From Triangularia verruculosa (lineage: Eukaryota; Ascomycota; Sordariomycetes; Sordariales; Podosporaceae): a DNA stretch of 64,000 nt. The translations under genes and the position numbers were made by a program. The DNA lies in the NCBI GenBank assembly GCA_033296885.1, contig MU863952.1:117836-181835 (forward strand). Direction: 5' to 3'. The first letter of the stretch is position 1. Each line of letters opens with the position of its first letter. The notes below the pieces were generated by a model, which was given only the letters and a program-made list of their open reading frames with translations, had not been told where the DNA came from and ran no database searches. This document shows, in pieces, positions 1 to 9,820 of this stretch.

Positions 1-1897
1 TCCCGACAAATACCCAAGAAGCAACGCCATCGTGGGGTCGATTTGGGCGAGAAGGGGAGGCATTTCCGATGCAATGATATCATCCGCGTTATCCAACTCG
101 CACGTCTCCTCCTTGAAAGCTGATTTGATATTGGAGGTTGACAAGTGACCTGCATCTACCAGATAATTGAGGACGCTGCTCGCCGCCAGTGGGCAAGCCA
201 ACCTCGGTTCCCCTGAGTCCGCAGCCGGCTGAGTCCATGTGAACACTTTGCTGATCGCGTAGAATACCCAGCGTCTGTCAACCTGAGCATAGTCGGCTCT
301 GGAAGAGGGCCAAATCCACTCTGGTAGATGAATGTTGGCAACAACGCCGTTTGTAGCAGTCGAGGCAGTTTCCTGAACTTCAGTACTTTTAATCTGAACC
401 TTGAATGTGCCAGCCATCAACTCCTCCCAAGCACGCAAGTCTTTGGCGCTGAGAAGCTCGTCCGCCTTGGCCACTCCATTTTGGAATTCGGCGGACGAGG
501 TATCAGACAAAACACCTGGGAGGGCTCTTTCGAGGACGGCCGAAGCTTGGTGCTCCCCACGAATCCGTTTTGTTCCGGACTGCTCGCGAGGTAATCCGCG
601 GCGGATCGCATCCGTCAATAAGCCTTCTGCGCGGCGCTTCGAATTCCGGTTCTTGGGGGCCTCGACCTGCACAGCAACCAAGCTTGACCCGCGCAAACCA
701 ACCGCAATTTCGCGGGCGCCAAAGTAAGAAATGAGTTGACATTCGCCTTCAGAGTCAACGGGGGTGGCGGCTTGGAGAGAGCGAAAGATGGGGTTGTAAA
801 CGGAAAATGTCTCGGGTGTCGCAGCCAGTACAGATGACTTGGAGATTCGAAGAAAGGACGCCATGCCGGGAATCTGTAGCCTAGTCTCAAGGTGAGGACT
901 ACCGGAGCTGAATGTGTAACTGGAGAGCAGCCCGTCCACCAAGGTCTGTAGTGTGCCGGATCTTGCATCTAGCTGATATTTGGTCGAACCTGGAAAGCTT
1001 GGGAGGCGCATCACAAAGATCGACTGTGCTTGTCTCCCCGATAGCAAAGCTAGAATGTGCAGGTCTTGCTGTGTAGCACCTTCGGGCGTTGTAGACGATG
1101 TGATAATGAGGAGGATATCCGGATTGAACCCCTCGCGGTTGATGTTATCTTGGAAAACACCGGATAATTCATTCTTGCCACCAAATAGCCCTTCAATAAC
1201 ATCGGCGGCGGTGGTCGCCTGAACGAAGTCAACCTGAAGACGCGATGCGGAACTAGATGCAAGTTTTTGGGCGAGTATTGCAGGCGCTGATGACCACTTC
1301 TCGTCTAGGGTCTCTCCATCCAGACCGATGATGGTGCCATCAGAAGCCACGGCGATTATTTCATGGTTCGGGAGCTCGTCACTCGGTAGCGAATGTTGAG
1401 AAGTCTGGGCGGCGCCGGCGCAAAGATGGACGATGGGCGTCTTGCCGCGAGGGGTATGCGACAGGCTTGACAAAGTTGAAGTCCCATCCGCAGAGAGTTC
1501 GTTCTTCAGCAATGTGATCTGCCTCTCTTTAGATGTAGTCGTTGAGACATAAGTGTACCGACAAGCGCTTTTCCCTAAGGACGGTCTCCATCTTAGCGAG
1601 TATGGGGGGCATGTGAAAACGGTTTCTATCGTGACATTGTGGTTGGTGACCGGCTGGGAAGAGAGAACCTGAAGTTGGTGTCAGTATCAAATGCATCTAG
1701 GGTATCCACTGGAGGTGTCTGACATCGTAAATACAAACGGCGACGCCGTCAATGGCTACCGCGACTTCTGATCGTTTTCTGCGCTTGAGGCCCTGCTTCT
1801 GTCCGAAAACCTCGCCTGCGACATGGCGACCGGTGCCATATGGTGTAGCTAGGGTGGTCAGCACATAAGGAGTGTGTATCTGTAGCTTGGATGCCAT
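1..1897 (-). CDS. Utp8-like beta-propeller protein of the small-subunit processome (3' part outside window)
   Basis: The start ATG is at 1897. Exon 1 is 1724-1897 and encodes 58 residues, including MASKLQIHTPYV and a basic KRRKRSE patch. A 55-nt intron (1669-1723) has an unusual GTCAGA donor, an ACTGACA branch site and a TTCAG acceptor. The second exon stays open from 1668 to the window edge. It shows repeated short beta-strand patterns such as IAVASDGTIIGLDGETLDEKW, which fit a WD-like propeller. The N-terminal layout resembles fungal Utp8/NOL11-type subunits of UtpA, which bind nascent pre-18S rRNA in the nucleolus. This assignment rests on overall pattern, since no diagnostic catalytic motif exists. 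The gene is divergent from the Elg1 gene. Its C-terminal alpha-solenoid should lie left of base 1. Another nucleolar propeller protein is the main alternative. Confidence 0.55.
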
Positions 1898-2561
1898 GCT
1901 GGAGACTGGTGTGGCTGCGTCGTCTGGTGTCGGTCGCAGAGAGTCGCTCAACTCGAAGCCATCGCCAGTCCAGATGCGAAGCTCTGCCAAACAGAAAAAA
2001 AGGCACAGATCCACTCCAAAATCTAGTGGGTCCATAAACTTTTTAGCGGGGCTCTGCAGAAACCCGGCTAATCTATGATCCAGGTCCGGGCAGCGTCCCA
2101 AAGCCTAGGCTGTCCCACCCGACGGGATGATGTAAGTAAGACCCACCAAATTCAATCTGCAGGAGCCATATGCTAGCGTGACGCGCTTCAGGGACGCCAG
2201 TCGCGTCCTCCAGGTCCTGGTTAAAGTGGAAGTTGAATGAGACGCGATCCCATTCTCAACTCTTAAGTGCTTCAAACACAACTCCTTTGGCAGTATTTCC
2301 CAACGCAACTTTAATTATCCACAGATTCTACGGCGATTCTCCATCCTACCTGGGTGTGTCTGCTGAATTTCCTTTTCTCCACAGCCTGCGCGGAAATATA
2401 TACATGCTTCATTCTCTTTTATCCGCAGCATGATACCTCCCGACGACCTTCCTGTGCCGGTTCTCTCCTCTTCGCTCTAGGCATCGACGCTGCGGTAATA
2501 CCACCCTTTCTGTTTCACCGACAAACAGCCACTAACTGTGGAATCAGGGATTTTCTTTACC
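1898..2561. promoter_or_regulatory. shared divergent promoter region, Utp8-like / Elg1 genes
   Basis: The two genes start at 1897 (minus) and 2562 (plus), so this 664-bp gap must carry both promoters and leaders. It is C/T-rich towards the Elg1 start and contains a TATATA stretch near 2396-2402. No open frame here looks coding. Confidence 0.5.
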
Positions 2562-5500
2562 ATGGCTGATACGGCACCTTCAGCAGTCATGGTTGCAACT
2601 CCAGCTCATCGACCGCTCCATCCTTTTTTCGCACCGAACCGGGTAACCCCGCATGCCACTGAGAAAGAAACTGCTGGGGATCTTTCTCCTGCTGTGACGA
2701 TACCGGAACCTAGCTCGACCCCGACCAACACAAAAGATGATACGGCTGTGAGCACGGGATCTGAAAGTGGGCGAAAACACAAGCGCATTGTGAAAGGCGA
2801 CACACCGGAAGGCGATGAACTGCAGAGACAGAGGGCAAACAAGAGGGCAAGAGTTTCTGGGGCTGCTAGCATCGCCAGTCACTTCACTAAAGTGAATCAA
2901 CCCGAAGATAAGCACGATGAGTCGTCTCCCGAGCAACCGAACAACAGCGTCGACTCCAGTTGTGTGACTTCCACTGAATTACCGGCGACGGGGGCAACTG
3001 CACCGAAGCCCAAAAAACTATTGCTTTTTGATCCCAAGACTGGGACAATCGGCCCACCACCAGAACCCAAAGTGGCACAGCCGCCAAAGAAGCGTGGCAG
3101 GAAGCCGAAATCGATGGTTGTGGTTATCAAGTATGGAACAGACTTGGAAAATCGCACCCAAATTGGCACACGCATCAATGCTATATTGTCCTCTACAGTT
3201 GCAGACTTGGCACCAGATTCGAAATGTCTTCAGGCATCTGCTCCCGAAAAGCCATTCTCAAAGGCCCCAGAGACAGTAACGGCAGCATCCTCCTCCAAGT
3301 CAACACATCCGTTCTTCCTCGGCAAGGCCAACAACAAGAAGGATGCTGTACCCGAAGATGCCAAACCCAGTGAACCTTCCTCGCCTCGGGTTAGCACCAA
3401 GTCGAAGATTTTTGGCTCAACCCCTTTCTCACCCAAGAAACCACGACCTGCCCCGGCTTCCAAAGCCTCCCTCCCTCAGTTTGGTGTCAAGAACTTGGGT
3501 CTCAAATTTCCTGGTGCCAAGCAACCGCCATGGCCATGGCAGGGAATGGTCCACGTGAGAGGCGATCAAGATCGGCCTGAGGTGGCCGGAAGCTCCCAGG
3601 CTCATGCGACAAACGACAAGGCGTCTCCGTTGGCAGCCCGCAAGTCAAAGGGACACTCAGTCAAAGTACCTGTTTCCGAGTCGATTCTGGACCTGGCTGC
3701 CCAGACACTGAATATACAAGCCGTCGCTGATAACATCCGCAACATCAACACGGATGTAGTGATTCCCCCTCCACCAGAGCTGCGCCTTCCTCTGAAACAC
3801 TTCGAGAGTGGAAGTAAGCTTCAGGCACGTGTCCTCCCGGAACTCAAAACTTTCCGAAGTTCCACGCCAAGCAAAAAGGGAGCTCAGCGTAGACTGTTTG
3901 CCGAAGACGCTGAAGAGAAGATTTTGCCTCCCGCACAACTTTCCCGTCTCTTCAAGTTGATCTCTTCGTCCCTCTCCGCATTCGACAGGTCACAGTGTGA
4001 GACAGCAAACTGGACTCAAAAGTACGCCCCCACATGTGCTGTCGAAGTGCTCCAGCCTGGCCAAGAGGCCTTCCTCCTGAAGGAATGGTTGCAAACATTG
4101 GTGGTTCAGTCGGTCGACACAGGGTCCAAAGACGAGAAGGTCAGCCCGAGAACCAAGGCAAAGCAAGGGAAGAAAAAGCGGCGCAGAAGGCTTGATGGAT
4201 TCATCGTCTCTAGTGACGACGAGGAATACGGCCTGGATGACCTCTCTGGGGATGAAGCAGACTGGACCGCTAGTGGCGCCCGGGGCATCTTAAAGAAGAC
4301 TGTTATCCGGTCCCTAAGCTTGGGTAAAGGCGAAAAGATCGCCAATACACTCGTCATCAGCGGCCCCCCCGGTTGTGGCAAGACCGCCATGGTCCAGGCT
4401 GTTGCAAACGAGTTGGATTTCGAGATTTTTGAGATCAACTCCAGTACGCGACGAGCTGGGAAGGATGTACTGGCCAAGATTGGTGACATGACCAGGAACC
4501 ATCATGTCCAGCAGCATCAGTCTGGCAGCTCGGGAGATAAGAACGATCCTGCAGAAGAGGATGAAACGGCAAATGATATCAAGTCTGGCAAGCAGTCGAC
4601 CATGGCTTCATTCTTCAAACCTAAAGCCACCGCAGCGGCAAAACCAAAGACGTCCGCAACCGCACCAGACGATACACCGGCCCTGAAAGACGTCAAGAAA
4701 GCTTCTAACAGAAGTCAAAGACAATCCTTGATTCTCTTGGAGGAAGTCGATGTTCTCTATGAAGAGGACAAGCAGTTTTGGACGACCGTGGTCGACCTCA
4801 TAACACAGTCTCGGCGCCCCTTCGTCATAACGTGCAATGACGAGACTTTGGTCCCGTTGCACACACTGAGAATGCACGGCATTTTCCGGCTTAGCCCGCC
4901 ACCAAGAGACCTCGCCATTGATCGACTCGTTCTCATTGCAGCGAACGAGGGACATGCGCTTCGTCGTCAAGCTGTTGAGACGTTATACGACTCACGAAAC
5001 TGCGACCTCCGTGCTGCCACAATGGACCTCCAGTACCGGTGCCAAATTGGTGTCGGTGACAGAAGAGGAGGGTTTGACTGGTTCTACCCTCGCTGGCCAA
5101 AAGGGGTTGATCTAGACGAGAATGGGGAGGTGGTTCGAGTCGTCAGTGAAGGCACCTACCAGCCAGGCATGAACTTGTTGGTAAGGGATGGCATTGTCAA
5201 TGCCAAGAGCACACCGCTTTATGCAGAGGAGGAGTTCGTTGAGCAGGCCTGGGACAGCTGGGATGTTGATCTCGGGAACTGGGAGGACTCGCTTCGCTTG
5301 AATACCTGGGCTGAGAAGATTAAGCCCATCAGCTCAACACCAGGTGGGCGACTCGGTGCCCTGGAGGCGTTTAGTGAGATGGCGGAGGCATTGAGTATGG
5401 CCGATGTTTGCTCTCTGGGGTCATTCGCTGCATACAAAGAGGTAAGAACTCCAGCCATGCATGGTCCTAAACTGGTTACTAACCCATTTGCTGTAGGAGT

Positions 5501-6333
5501 CAATGGACGCCACGCAGCCAGAGCTGTCTGAAAAGGCCCAGAATGACTTTGTCCAGGGACTGTCTTATCTCGACTCGCCTTGCGCCACTCACTACAACTC
5601 GCTGGTTACCTCCGTGCCGTCGACTATCAAGTGCCTTGCCAAAGCCTCTCTAAGGACACGCATGGAGGTGCTGCAAAGCCACTCTGCCGATGAACTCTGT
5701 CCGCTCACTGAACCCCAAGCTGTGCAATGTCTGCAAGCCAGTTTCACATCCCCAACACCAGGGACCATGGAAATCACTCGCATCGACTTTGCCTTTGCTT
5801 TTGACGGTATCGCCGTTTCTGACTCCTCTTCCGCGCCCGCATCATATCTCGACCCATCTGTGTTCGACAGAACACTCAAGCTCATCGTTCTCGATGTGGC
5901 CCCATACGTCCGCGGCATAGTGGCCTATGAGCAGTCCCTGCAGAAGCAGCGGCTCAAGATGAGCAACCTCGTCAGTGAAGGCGGCAAAGCGACCCAAGGC
6001 ACGAAGCGCATGCGCACGACAAGGGCCGCGCTGTCTGCGATGGAGGGCGGGTCCAGAAGCAGCAAGAGAGGTGAGAGGTGGTTCAAGGCTGAGCTGAACC
6101 CTTACTTGGTGGCCAGGACGGGTGGGAAGGGGTGGAACCCGGGACTGGATCTTGATGACTTTCCTATTCCGCCCAGTCCGCTGAAGAAGAGCCCTCTGAA
6201 GAGCTCATCCGGAGAAGCAACATCGCCAGAGGCCTCACCCGTCAAGCCCAAGAAGGCCGTGGGGAGGCGGGGGAGGAAGCCGAAAACCCAGAAAATTGTT
6301 GCGGATGATGAAGAGGCAGAAGACGAAGCATGA
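2562..6333 (+). CDS. ELG1: Elg1/ATAD5-type AAA+ subunit of the PCNA-unloading RFC-like complex
   Basis: The predicted protein has 1238 residues, encoded by exons 2562-5441 and 5497-6333. The 55-nt intron has a GTAAGA donor, a TACTAAC branch site and a CTGTAG acceptor. I chose the ATG at 2562 because it sits in ACCATGG; the in-frame codon 24 bases upstream is GTG. Walker A is GPPGCGKT at residues 601-608 and Walker B is LILLEEVD at 723-730, followed by the sensor-like sequence FVITCNDE. A long disordered N-terminus carries two HPFF motifs (residues 20-23 and 249-252) and a GRKPK AT-hook-like patch near 175-185. A second GRKPK patch lies near the C-terminus. A PIP-box-like QSTMASFF sits at 678-685, inside a low-complexity insert between Walker A and B. 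In the family, Elg1 replaces Rfc1 and removes PCNA, often SUMOylated, from chromatin after replication. The length and motif order fit Elg1 rather than Rfc1 or Ctf18. Confidence 0.9.
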
Positions 6334-6646
6334 TTGGGAGGGACGATACAAGGGTGACACTAGGCAAGACCATATGTCGCACGTGTTGCAATTTTTTGGA
6401 AGTTGCATTTTGGCACGATAAAAGTGGAGGTTGCTTCCAATTTCAGCAAGCAGTCATGAGGATACATCATAGCAAAGCATCACATTCTCCTTTGCCCGGG
6501 TAGGGATTGCATTCATGGCAAAGACAGCAAAAGGACAGACATCAGCATTTAGATGGCGTAAAAATACATACGAGGCAAATGATAAACGATTAGATCAATT
6601 ACCATCGAATCCAACATGTGAAAGATTGAGTAAACGAACAAGAATA
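6334..6646. other. short convergent intergenic stretch
   Basis: This holds the 3' ends of the Elg1 gene and of the downstream minus-strand gene. It is AT-richer than the flanking coding DNA and nothing else is recognisable. Confidence 0.5.
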
Positions 6647-7855
6647 TCAGCGGTAGTCCCAATCATATGCCCTGCTCCTCCCACCTCCAGCGTCAACGGA
6701 CGCTCTCCTGGTTTTTGCTGGGGGCTGGTCCCGATAGAAATACACTACTTCTTCCAGCGGAGTTTGTGTCGTGGCATGATGATGATCATCATCATAATAA
6801 GGCCTCCTCTGTGGTTCTCTCCCCCTTGTGCTCTCTGACCTGGCAAACGGGGCCGGCTCAGCTCGGGCGTCTTCGATCATATACCTTGGTCTGCTCGACT
6901 CCCTCTCAGAGACGTAGCTCCGTTGTGGGGCAGGGGGGTAGTATGTGCCCCTCTTCCGCTCAGCCGTTGGCCCGATGGCAGGTGTCATGTAATAATCATC
7001 ATCTGCGACGGAGGAGGCGCGGAGGGGAGGGAGGGAGCGGTCGCGGCTGGTGGAACGGGTGTAGACTTCAGTGGTGGAAGGGCGGTAGATGGTTCCGCTG
7101 CCCGTGTCGCTGTATCGATCAGGGTGGGGGTACTCTCTCCCGACCTGACTCCTGCTCCTTGGGGCTGGAGGGGCAGTGACAACATATTCCGGGCGGCCTC
7201 TGCCATACTCTCGGTTGTTGTGATAGTGATCTCTCGGATCCATTCTTCCTCTTGGGGCAACACCCGTCAGGCTTCCCCTCCTGCTGTTCGGTCCGCTGCT
7301 TCCCCCATGGTTGCTGTACACCTCCTCTTCTTCTTCGTACATTTCTCTCTTGTGATATGGAGGAGGTCCACGGGCCCCATATCCTGCCCTCCTCGCTTCT
7401 CTGTCCTCATACATAGATGGCGGCGGTGGTGTGCTGCCGTGGCCCTTCACCTCCCTCTCGTTTACCTTGGCTCTCTTGGCAGCCTTTTCCGCCTGTAGCT
7501 TCTCCCTCGCCCTTCTTTCGTATTTGGACAGTTCCCAGTCTTCCTTATCGCCGTAGAGGTAACCTTTGGGCCAGTATTTATGCGCAAGAAATGAGGCGGC
7601 GGCTATGGAGCCGAGAAAAACGTAGGGGATCTTGTGGCCTCCTCCGTCGTGGTCATCGTGGGAGCCACCGTGTTTAGATTTTAAAGAGGAGGACGACGAG
7701 GACTTGGTGGAGTGGGATTGGGACCGGGAGGACCGTGAGGAGGGATAGGACGGGTAGGCATCCGGGGGCGGTAGGGCTAAACGAGGTGATGGCGGAGGAG
7801 ACGGGGAGGGAATGGGGGGCGGGGGTGTCGGAGGGGGTGTGTAATAGACTGGCAT
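6647..7855 (-). CDS. proline/serine/arginine-rich protein with one membrane segment, unknown function
   Basis: The open frame encodes 402 residues from the first in-frame ATG at 7855. The reading frame stays open upstream to about 8020 with no ATG, and the sequence there (DDDYTPTIPDSRHLLHIEPP) looks like protein, so a missed 5' exon is possible. Order of parts: a proline-rich segment of PPP repeats (residues about 5-35), a serine/lysine stretch, one hydrophobic segment IPYVFLGSIAAASFLAHKYW (76-95), a charged KYERRAREKLQAEKAAKRAK helix, then a long low-complexity tail rich in Arg, Tyr, Pro and Ser. I do not recognise a domain. The layout suggests a single-pass membrane protein with a disordered cytoplasmic tail. 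It converges on the Elg1 gene. Confidence 0.6.
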   Translation of the reverse strand: MPVYYTPPPTPPPPIPSPSPPPSPRLALPPPDAYPSYPSSRSSRSQSHSTKSSSSSSLKSKHGGSHDDHDGGGHKIPYVFLGSIAAASFLAHKYWPKGYLYGDKEDWELSKYERRAREKLQAEKAAKRAKVNEREVKGHGSTPPPPSMYEDREARRAGYGARGPPPYHKREMYEEEEEVYSNHGGSSGPNSRRGSLTGVAPRGRMDPRDHYHNNREYGRGRPEYVVTAPPAPRSRSQVGREYPHPDRYSDTGSGTIYRPSTTEVYTRSTSRDRSLPPLRASSVADDDYYMTPAIGPTAERKRGTYYPPAPQRSYVSERESSRPRYMIEDARAEPAPFARSESTRGREPQRRPYYDDDHHHATTQTPLEEVVYFYRDQPPAKTRRASVDAGGGRSRAYDWDYR

Positions 7856-8875
7856 TGTTGATGTGGAGGTTGAATAAGAATCGGACACTTTCGGGGGTTC
7901 AATATGAAGGAGATGCCGAGAGTCAGGGATCGTCGGAGTGTAGTCGTCGTCCAAAGGAAAAGATGTTGAACCAGATCTAAATGGAGCCTGACATGGTTGT
8001 TGGCCTATAGTGTGGTTCCTTTGCTACCGTCTCGGTGAACAACCCAAGCACATCGACAACTACGAGCCCCGGGTGTAAAATGAAGACAAGAGACAGAACC
8101 ATGAGAACCAAAAAGAAAAAGAAAAACTGGCCAGGAGCAAAGATTTAGAGTCGTCCGTCTGTAGCCTTCCAGAAACAAGGCCGTCCGATTTGGCGGTCGA
8201 ACAGGCCAGACCAGGCTGCGGTCGGGTGAGGTGAAGAAGGGAAGGAAGGAGTGTTGGATGGGTCCCGCGCCGCTCGCCTTCTACACCGACATGAAACCCA
8301 GCGCTGTGGAATGGTCGAGTGAGTGGGCAACCCCTCCAAAATAGAAGCGGCCGGCCTGCCCAACGAGAAAGTCTACTGGTGAGGTCGCCTGAAACAACTT
8401 GGGATGGACAGTACGATGGGCTCATTCGCAGCGGGTGCGCGCAACTTATACACACAGCTCTGCCGGCGGCGATTGCGAGGTTTCTGTCACACACACTCGC
8501 TCTTAAAAAAAAAGCCAAGACGTAATGTAGTGCATGCAGGAGACAAGGCCATCTCGGGCAACACGCATGGTGTTGATCCGGGTGTGCCCGGTAGTAATGA
8601 AGATCTTGGCCTTTTTGGTGGGGGTTTGGCGATGACAAGACCAGACAAGCTTTCTGATGGGAGGGAGCCCCCACCTCGATTGATTGATGACGACGAGGGA
8701 TGTCGCAGGTGCAACCCGACCAAAGACCGAGACCAGAAAGAAGTGAGGACGAGCAGCATATGCAGTGTGAAACATGGGTTTCTTCAGGCCTTGGTCGGGC
8801 ACATGCTGAGCCTAGAACAACCATTCTCTTCCTCACATCCCGAGTAGTACCCGAGGGTGCAATGAAAAGAAAAAA
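7856..8875. other. intergenic region between the membrane-protein gene and the U2 gene
   Basis: No convincing coding region. A 291-codon minus-strand frame (8060-8935) runs into the U2 snRNA and is rich in Cys, His and Ser without domain pattern, so I treat it as chance. The left edge probably holds the leader of the preceding minus-strand gene. Confidence 0.45.
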
Positions 8876-9064
8876 GTTCGCATCGCCTGGAGGCAGTGTA
8901 ATACCAGGGACACTGTGGTCAACCATCATGGGCAAGCCCAGAGGAAGGTCGACCGAGAGACAAAAATTAGGATAATCACGATTCTACTCCGTAAAGTAGT
9001 TTCAGAGATTAAACTGAAAAGAACAGATACTACACTTGATCTAAGCCAAAAGGCAAAGAGAGCT
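8876..9064 (-). ncRNA. U2 spliceosomal snRNA
   Basis: Read on the minus strand, the sequence begins near 9064 and matches the conserved U2 5' half. It has GCCTTTTGGCTTAGATCAAG (stem I and on), then GTGTAGTATCTG holding the GUAGUA branch-site recognition element (reverse complement at 9028-9033), then TTTTCAGTTTAATCTCTGAA (stem IIa). An Sm-site-like AATTTTTG lies at about 8960-8967. Downstream, CCTGGTATTACACTGCCTCC is the characteristic stem-loop IV, whose loop binds U2A'/U2B''. The length of about 189 nt equals the usual size of U2. U2 pairs with intron branch sites; many introns in this window carry the expected CTGAC or CTAAC. Both ends are estimated by analogy and could be off by several bases. 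There is no intron and no overlap with a credible protein gene. Confidence 0.93.
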
Positions 9065-9820
9065 AAAGAAGAAAAGAGGAAACCGAGTAAAATGGTGAGG
9101 GTGCCTGGCAATATATACTCGAGTGCACCGGGTCTGTGCACGCCTGCAAAATCGCACTCTCTCGAACAGACCACCTGAGGACGGAGCACGTCCCGTCCTC
9201 ATTCACTCTCACATGGCCCTGGAGCAATTCAGTATCCATTTCTTTGTCTACGACGTTGGAGACTTGGTGGCTTGCTCTCACATCGATAACCTGATCTGCA
9301 GATTTACACATCACTTCGTTGCTCGTTATCTCCCAAGGCCGCCAAGTCTGCTGACCTGGGAGGGCCAGATCAGCTTCAGGGGACACGGGGCGGGGCTAAG
9401 CAAGCACGGCGCGGTGCTTGTCGCCATCCGGAAGTTCAACACGGCAGAGCATCCCGAGAAGACGGGTTCAGGATCTTAAGGGGACTTTAGCGATGTCGAC
9501 TGGACAAGGACATCCCATTGCATTGGGGCTGAGAGGTTGAGGGAGTTGGCTGTGGAGTGCGGAGTATCCCCGGATCCACTGGTAGACTCCTGCTCTCCAC
9601 AAGCTCCACCGGCCGGCAAGATTGAATTCCGGGAAAGCGGCAGCGGGCCATGACGCAGTTACACACACCGTCAAAGTCCCTGAATAATCGCCAGGAGACT
9701 GTCAATGCTGGTTCTCTGTTTTCTTCGTCCGATATCTCGGGATGACATGTTCGATTGTCTCTCTCTTGTCTCATTGGCCTTCCTAAACCCCGATTAGAAC
9801 CCACAACGAGGGCCAAGACC
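9065..9820. other. intergenic region, divergent U2 and transporter promoters
   Basis: This lies between the minus-strand U2 gene and the plus-strand ArAE/FUSC-type gene, so it must hold both promoters. No coding frame with protein-like composition was found. Confidence 0.45.
9107..9118 (-). promoter_or_regulatory. TATA-like element upstream of the U2 snRNA
   Basis: GAGTATATATTG on the minus strand lies about 45-55 bases upstream of the inferred U2 5' end. The TATATATT core is the only strong TATA-like run near the gene. Its role is inferred from position alone. Confidence 0.35.

Noticed and set aside
2538..2561. Eight extra codons before the Elg1 start
   Set aside because: The upstream codon is GTG; the ATG at 2562 has a strong ACCATGG context.
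8060..8935. 291-codon minus-strand open frame
   Set aside because: It overlaps the U2 snRNA, has a Cys/His/Ser-rich composition with no domain and starts from an unremarkable codon.
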